NCBI GenBank assembly: GCA_041493035.1
Contig: JBGPYB010000175.1
Span: forward strand, 1-8,995
Length of the DNA stretch: 8,995 nucleotides
Reading direction: 5' to 3'
Source: JBGPYB01 sp041493035
GTDB taxonomy: Bacteria > Acidobacteriota > Vicinamibacteria > Fen-336
This document shows, piece after piece, positions 6,273 through 8,995 of the stretch. Position 1 is the first letter of the stretch. Each line of letters begins with the position of its first letter. Under the pieces are notes generated by a model. The model did not search any database. It saw only the letters and a list, made by a program, of their open reading frames with translations, and was not told the DNA's origin. Made by a program: the position numbers and the translations under genes.

Positions 6273-7874
6273 ATGCTAACGTGGCGCGAAATGGCCCGGG
6301 AGATCAAGACCGGCTCCGGCCTGCCACGCGCCACGGTCTACTCCGCAGCCGATCTCCGCGACGGCTCTTCGGCCATTGGCGAGCCGGGTTCTTTCCCGTT
6401 CACCCGGGGCCTCCACCCTACGGGCTATCGGGGCCGCCTGTGGACGATGAGGCAGTACGCGGGGTTCGCAACCGCCGCGGAATCGAACCGGCGCTACCGC
6501 TACCTTCTGGAACAGGGAACCACTGGGCTCTCTGTGGCCTTCGATCTGCCGACGCAGATCGGCTACGACTCCGACGACCCGCACTCGGCCGGCGAGGTCG
6601 GTCGCGTGGGAGTTGCCATCGACAGCCTGGAGGACATGGAGACGCTCCTCGAGGGGATTCCCCTGGACCAGGTCTCCACGTCGATGACGATCAACGCCAC
6701 GGCGGCGACCCTTCTGGCCCTTTACGTGGCCGTGGCTCGGAGACGCGGCATCCCGGAATCCGCGCTGTCGGGCACTGTGCAGAACGACATCCTGAAGGAG
6801 TACGTCGCCCGCGGCACCTACATCTATCCGCCGATTCCCTCGCTGCGGTTGGCCACAGACGTCTTCGCCTACTGCGCCGACCACGTCCCCAAGTGGAACC
6901 CGATTTCCATTTCCGGTTACCACATCCGAGAGGCCGGGGCGACAGCGCCACAGGAGCTGGCCTTCACCTTCGCCCACGCTCTCGAGTATGTCCGCGCTGC
7001 CGCCGCACAGGGTCTCGACCCTTCGCGCTTCGGCGAGCGTGTGTCCTTCTTTTTCGCTTGTCACTCCGACTTCGTCGAGGAGGTGGCGAAGTTCCGCGCG
7101 GCCCGTCGCCTCTGGGCACGCCTCATGAAAGACCGGTTCCACGTCGAGAACCCGAAGGCCCAGCACCTTCGCTTCCACGTCCAGACCGGCGGTGTCACCC
7201 TCACCGCGCAGCAGCCGGACAACAACGTGGTCCGCGTCGCCCTCCAGGCGCTCGCTGCCGTGCTCGGCGGCTGCCAGAGCCTCCACACCAACGGGAAAGA
7301 CGAGGCCCTCGCCCTTCCGACCGAAGCTTCGGCGCGCGTGGCGCTCAGGACCCAGCAGATCATCGCCCACGAAACCGGCGTCGCCGACACGGTCGACCCT
7401 CTTGGGGGTTCCTACGCGGTCGAGGCTGCCACCGACGCTCTGGAGGCCGAGACGCTCCGGCTCCTCGATCGCATCGAGGCCCGGGGCGGAGCCATCCGAG
7501 CGATCGAGCGCGGTGAGATTCAGCGGGAGATCCAGGAGTCCGCACATCGATTCCAGCGGGGAGTGGAGGCCGAGGAGCGGATCATCGTGGGCGTGAACCG
7601 CTTTCAGGACGCGGGGGAGTCTCCGAGCATCGAGACGCTCCGGATCGATCCGAGCGTCGAACGAGACCAAGTGGAGCGCCTTCGCGCGCTGCGAAGCCGT
7701 CGCGCTGAGGGGCCCTGGAGGACAGGTCTCGACGTCGTCGAAGAGCGTGCCCGGTCGGGGGCCAACCTCGTTCCGGCGATCATCGACGCCGTCGCCGCAT
7801 GGGCCACCGTGGGGGAAGTGGCGGGCCGTCTCCGCAAGGTCTTCGGCGAGCACAAGGAAACGTTGGTGCTCTGA
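6273..7874 (+). CDS. Methylmalonyl-CoA mutase large (alpha, substrate-binding) subunit
   Basis: From the ATG at 6273 the protein has 533 residues and covers the TIM-barrel substrate-binding domain of AdoCbl-dependent acyl-CoA mutases. Family blocks include FPFTRGLHPTGYRGRLWTMR (41-60), QYAGFATAAESN, GLSVAFDLPTQIGYDSDDP, STSMTINATA, GTVQNDILKEYVARGTYIYP, SISGYHIREAGAT and SLHTNGKDEALALPTE. The B12-binding motif D-x-H-x-x-G is absent because the protein ends after KVFGEHKETLVL, so a separate small subunit is needed. Residues equivalent to Propionibacterium Tyr89 and Arg207 are Tyr62 (RQYAGF) and Arg192 (PSLRL). Isobutyryl-CoA mutases have Phe and Gln there, so the preferred reaction is (R)-methylmalonyl-CoA to succinyl-CoA. 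The N-terminus is some 20 or more residues shorter than usual. An in-frame ATG at 6291 is an alternative, and neither start has a clear ribosome binding site. The in-frame extension back to 6108 overlaps the divergent 106-aa gene and lacks family similarity. Confidence 0.93.
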   Translation: MLTWREMAREIKTGSGLPRATVYSAADLRDGSSAIGEPGSFPFTRGLHPTGYRGRLWTMRQYAGFATAAESNRRYRYLLEQGTTGLSVAFDLPTQIGYDSDDPHSAGEVGRVGVAIDSLEDMETLLEGIPLDQVSTSMTINATAATLLALYVAVARRRGIPESALSGTVQNDILKEYVARGTYIYPPIPSLRLATDVFAYCADHVPKWNPISISGYHIREAGATAPQELAFTFAHALEYVRAAAAQGLDPSRFGERVSFFFACHSDFVEEVAKFRAARRLWARLMKDRFHVENPKAQHLRFHVQTGGVTLTAQQPDNNVVRVALQALAAVLGGCQSLHTNGKDEALALPTEASARVALRTQQIIAHETGVADTVDPLGGSYAVEAATDALEAETLRLLDRIEARGGAIRAIERGEIQREIQESAHRFQRGVEAEERIIVGVNRFQDAGESPSIETLRIDPSVERDQVERLRALRSRRAEGPWRTGLDVVEERARSGANLVPAIIDAVAAWATVGEVAGRLRKVFGEHKETLVL

Positions 7875-7889
7875 CGCCGTTTGCGACGA

Positions 7890-7915
7890 CCGGGAGCGGG
7901 CGGACCCGCTCCCGG
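7890..7915. terminator. Perfect 11-bp hairpin, likely bidirectional terminator
   Basis: CCGGGAGCGGG (7890-7900) and CCCGCTCCCGG (7905-7915) form a perfect 11-bp, very GC-rich stem around the loop CGGA. It sits 15 nt after the mutase stop and 13 nt from the stop of the convergent DUF2911 gene, the expected place for a shared terminator. No T-tract follows on either strand, so it is not a canonical intrinsic terminator; it may act by stem strength or protect 3' ends. Confidence 0.7.
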
Positions 7916-7928
7916 CAATGAGGCAAGG

Positions 7929-8513
7929 TTACTTCGCCGCCTTCAGGTCGAGGGACCAGCTCTCGTCTCCCCAGGACAACTTGAGACTGGCGCCCGCTCC
8001 GGCGGGGCTGAGATCGATGGTGAAGACGTCCACGGGAGCCTTGACCATTTCCTTCTTCAAGGGGACCCGCAGCACCTCCTTGTCGCCGATCTTGGCCTGG
8101 TAGTCGCCGATGTACGGCCACGGCGCGTTCTTCATGTTGTCGGGCGCGGCGGCGAACAGCTTCACGAGGGGCTGGCCCAGGTCGGTGTTGAGGATCAAGT
8201 TGCGGGAGCCATCGACGGGGAGGTGGACGTAGACCGAATACTTGCCGGCCTTCAGCGCCTTGCCTCCGATGGAAAGGTTGGTGTCGGTGGTCAGGGTGGT
8301 CACCTGGTCGTCGCCACTCCGCCAGACGCGGTCCTCGGACAGCTTTCCAATCAGCTCGCCGAGGGCCCGGCCCTTGAGGGCGGGCCGTCCGTAGTCGATG
8401 GTGACTTTTTTGCCCTTCAGCGTTGCCGTTGCCGTGCCGCGGACCGAGGCGGCGAACGTGAGGGATGCGGATGCGGCGAGGACGGCCGCTACGTGGATGA
8501 GACGAACTCGCAT
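7929..8513 (-). CDS. Secreted DUF2911 domain protein
   Basis: This 194-residue protein starts with a clear signal peptide: MRVRLIHVAAVLAASASLTFA, with cleavage expected after Ala21. The mature part matches the DUF2911 pattern common in Acidobacteriota and Bacteroidota. KKVTIDYGRPALKGR (35-49) comes first, then VWRSGDDQVTTLTTD (63-77), an L-K-A-G-K-Y-S-V-Y strand (87-95) and a C-terminal LKLSWGDESWSLDL (177-190). The domain is mostly beta strand and predicted to be exported to the periplasm or beyond; its biochemical role is not known. The ATG at 8513 is preceded by GAAGGAG at 8 nt spacing, which supports this start. It lies 108 bp downstream of gatB on the same strand and converges with the mutase gene, with a hairpin between them. 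Read-through from gatB is possible, as I see no terminator between the two. Confidence 0.88.
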   Translation of the reverse strand: MRVRLIHVAAVLAASASLTFAASVRGTATATLKGKKVTIDYGRPALKGRALGELIGKLSEDRVWRSGDDQVTTLTTDTNLSIGGKALKAGKYSVYVHLPVDGSRNLILNTDLGQPLVKLFAAAPDNMKNAPWPYIGDYQAKIGDKEVLRVPLKKEMVKAPVDVFTIDLSPAGAGASLKLSWGDESWSLDLKAAK

Positions 8514-8521
8514 GCTTGGTG

Positions 8522-8528
8522 CTCCTTC
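8522..8528 (-). promoter_or_regulatory. Ribosome binding site of the DUF2911 gene
   Basis: On the minus strand GAAGGAG lies 8 nt before the ATG at 8513. It is one of the two clearest Shine-Dalgarno sequences in the window (the other precedes eno) and fixes the start that yields a complete signal peptide. Confidence 0.8.
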
Positions 8529-8548
8529 ACAAGATTTGACGACTCGTT

Positions 8549-8596
8549 GCTTTCGAACGTCGGGCGTATGCAGTGCTTCCTGACGAAAGCTACGCC
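8549..8596 (-). repeat. Interlocking inverted repeats in the gatB-DUF2911 gap
   Basis: Two inverted repeats cross each other in the 108-bp gap. GCTTTCG (8549-8555) pairs with CGAAAGC (8584-8590), and GGCGTA (8563-8568) pairs with TACGCC (8591-8596). On the minus strand the order is A-B-A'-B', so the two stems exclude each other or form a pseudoknot-like fold. As a strict pseudoknot the first connecting loop would be zero nucleotides, which is sterically unfavourable. The rest of the 108-bp gap holds the DUF2911 ribosome binding site and no clear promoter or terminator that I can see. Confidence 0.3.
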
Positions 8597-8621
8597 GGGA
8601 AGTTCCCTACGTCCACCCTTT

Positions 8622-8995
8622 TCACTCGGTGGAGTCGAGGGCCTTCTTGAGCAGGCTGTTGACGAGCTGGGGATTGGCCTTCCCCCCGGTCTCCTTCATG
8701 ACCTGGCCCACGAACCAGCCGAAGGTGCCCGTCTTCCCCTTGCGGTAGGTGGCCACCTGGTCCGGGCTCCGCGCGATCACGGCGTTGATCGCGGCGAGGA
8801 TCGGCGCCTCGTCGGAGACCTGGGTCAGACCCTCGCGCTCCACGATCGCCTTCGGGTTGTCACCGGTCGACCACATCTTCTCGAAGACGTCCTTCGCGAT
8901 CTTGCCGCTGATCGTCCCGTCGTCGATGAGCTTGATGAGACCCGCAAGGTTGCGGGCCGGCACCGGCGATTCGCGGATGGCGCGCTCGTCGTCCG
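8622..8995 (-). CDS. gatB: Asp/Glu-tRNA amidotransferase subunit B, C-terminal part (5' end outside window)
   Basis: The 3' end of gatB is present: 123 residues up to TGA at 8622-8624, with the frame open to the right edge. GatB binds the mischarged tRNA and catalyses the kinase and transfer step that turns Glu-tRNA(Gln) or Asp-tRNA(Asn) into the amide form within GatCAB. The visible part is the helical C-terminal GatB/YqeY tRNA-binding domain: NLAGLIKLIDDGTISGKIAKDVFEKM, VEREGLTQVSD, INAVIARSPDQVATYRKGKTGTFGWFVGQVMKETGGKANPQLVNSLLKKAL. The near-invariant G-x-x-V-G-Q-V-M-K-x-T-x-G-x-A-N-P is intact. The GTG at 8963 is internal, since family-like sequence continues upstream of it, so it is not the start. 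Neighbouring gatC or gatA would have to lie outside the window. Confidence 0.95.
   Translation of the reverse strand, partial: DDERAIRESPVPARNLAGLIKLIDDGTISGKIAKDVFEKMWSTGDNPKAIVEREGLTQVSDEAPILAAINAVIARSPDQVATYRKGKTGTFGWFVGQVMKETGGKANPQLVNSLLKKALDSTE

Noticed and set aside
6276..7853. 525-residue open frame on the minus strand, antisense to the mutase gene
   Set aside because: It mirrors the mutase coding frame, a common artefact in GC-rich genes. The composition is rich in Arg, Gly, Val and Asp with no recognisable motif, while the plus strand has clear family blocks throughout.
1..8995. Mobile elements, CRISPR arrays, tRNA or rRNA genes, phage or defence genes
   Set aside because: No transposase or integrase motifs, no regularly spaced repeats and no tRNA-like cloverleaf were seen on either strand.

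Overview
The window is GC-rich, densely coded bacterial chromosome with high-GC codon use. It contains no mobile element, CRISPR array, tRNA or rRNA that I can see. The gene set suggests a heterotrophic soil or sediment bacterium, most plausibly an Acidobacteriota member. It includes an exported carboxypeptidase-regulatory-like protein, a DUF2911 protein, a stand-alone methylmalonyl-CoA mutase large subunit, GatB and a large GT-C-like membrane protein. The phylum assignment is inference from gene content, not from a marker gene.

Layout. (1) Bases 1-656, minus strand: 5' part of an exported protein with a carboxypeptidase-regulatory-like (Ig-like) domain, running off the left edge. (2) Bases 657-787: a divergent promoter region. 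(3) Bases 788-5885, plus strand: a probable operon of a cyclase/kynurenine-formamidase-family hydrolase, glgC (ADP-glucose synthesis), eno (enolase) and a polytopic membrane protein of unknown function. The glgC-eno junction looks translationally coupled. The 5' end of the membrane gene is ambiguous and may hide a frameshift. (4) Bases 5895-6215, minus strand: a 106-residue protein I do not recognise, with a near-consensus promoter of its own. (5) Bases 6273-7874, plus strand: methylmalonyl-CoA mutase large (substrate-binding) subunit without the B12-binding domain. (6) Bases 7890-7915: a perfect 11-bp hairpin between convergent genes, a likely shared terminator. (7) Bases 7929-8513, minus strand: a secreted DUF2911 protein. 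(8) Bases 8622-8995, minus strand: the 3' end of gatB.

How the genes fit together. glgC and eno place glycogen precursor synthesis and lower glycolysis on one probable transcript. The mutase feeds propionate, odd-chain or branched-chain carbon into succinyl-CoA but needs a small B12-binding subunit encoded elsewhere. GatB belongs to the tRNA-dependent amidotransferase.

Most of the window is recognisable housekeeping or accessory metabolism, and I do not see a convincing new multi-gene system. The points most worth a second look are the eno/membrane-gene junction, the recurrence of promoters placed almost on top of start codons, the two unassigned proteins, and interlocking inverted repeats ahead of the DUF2911 gene.
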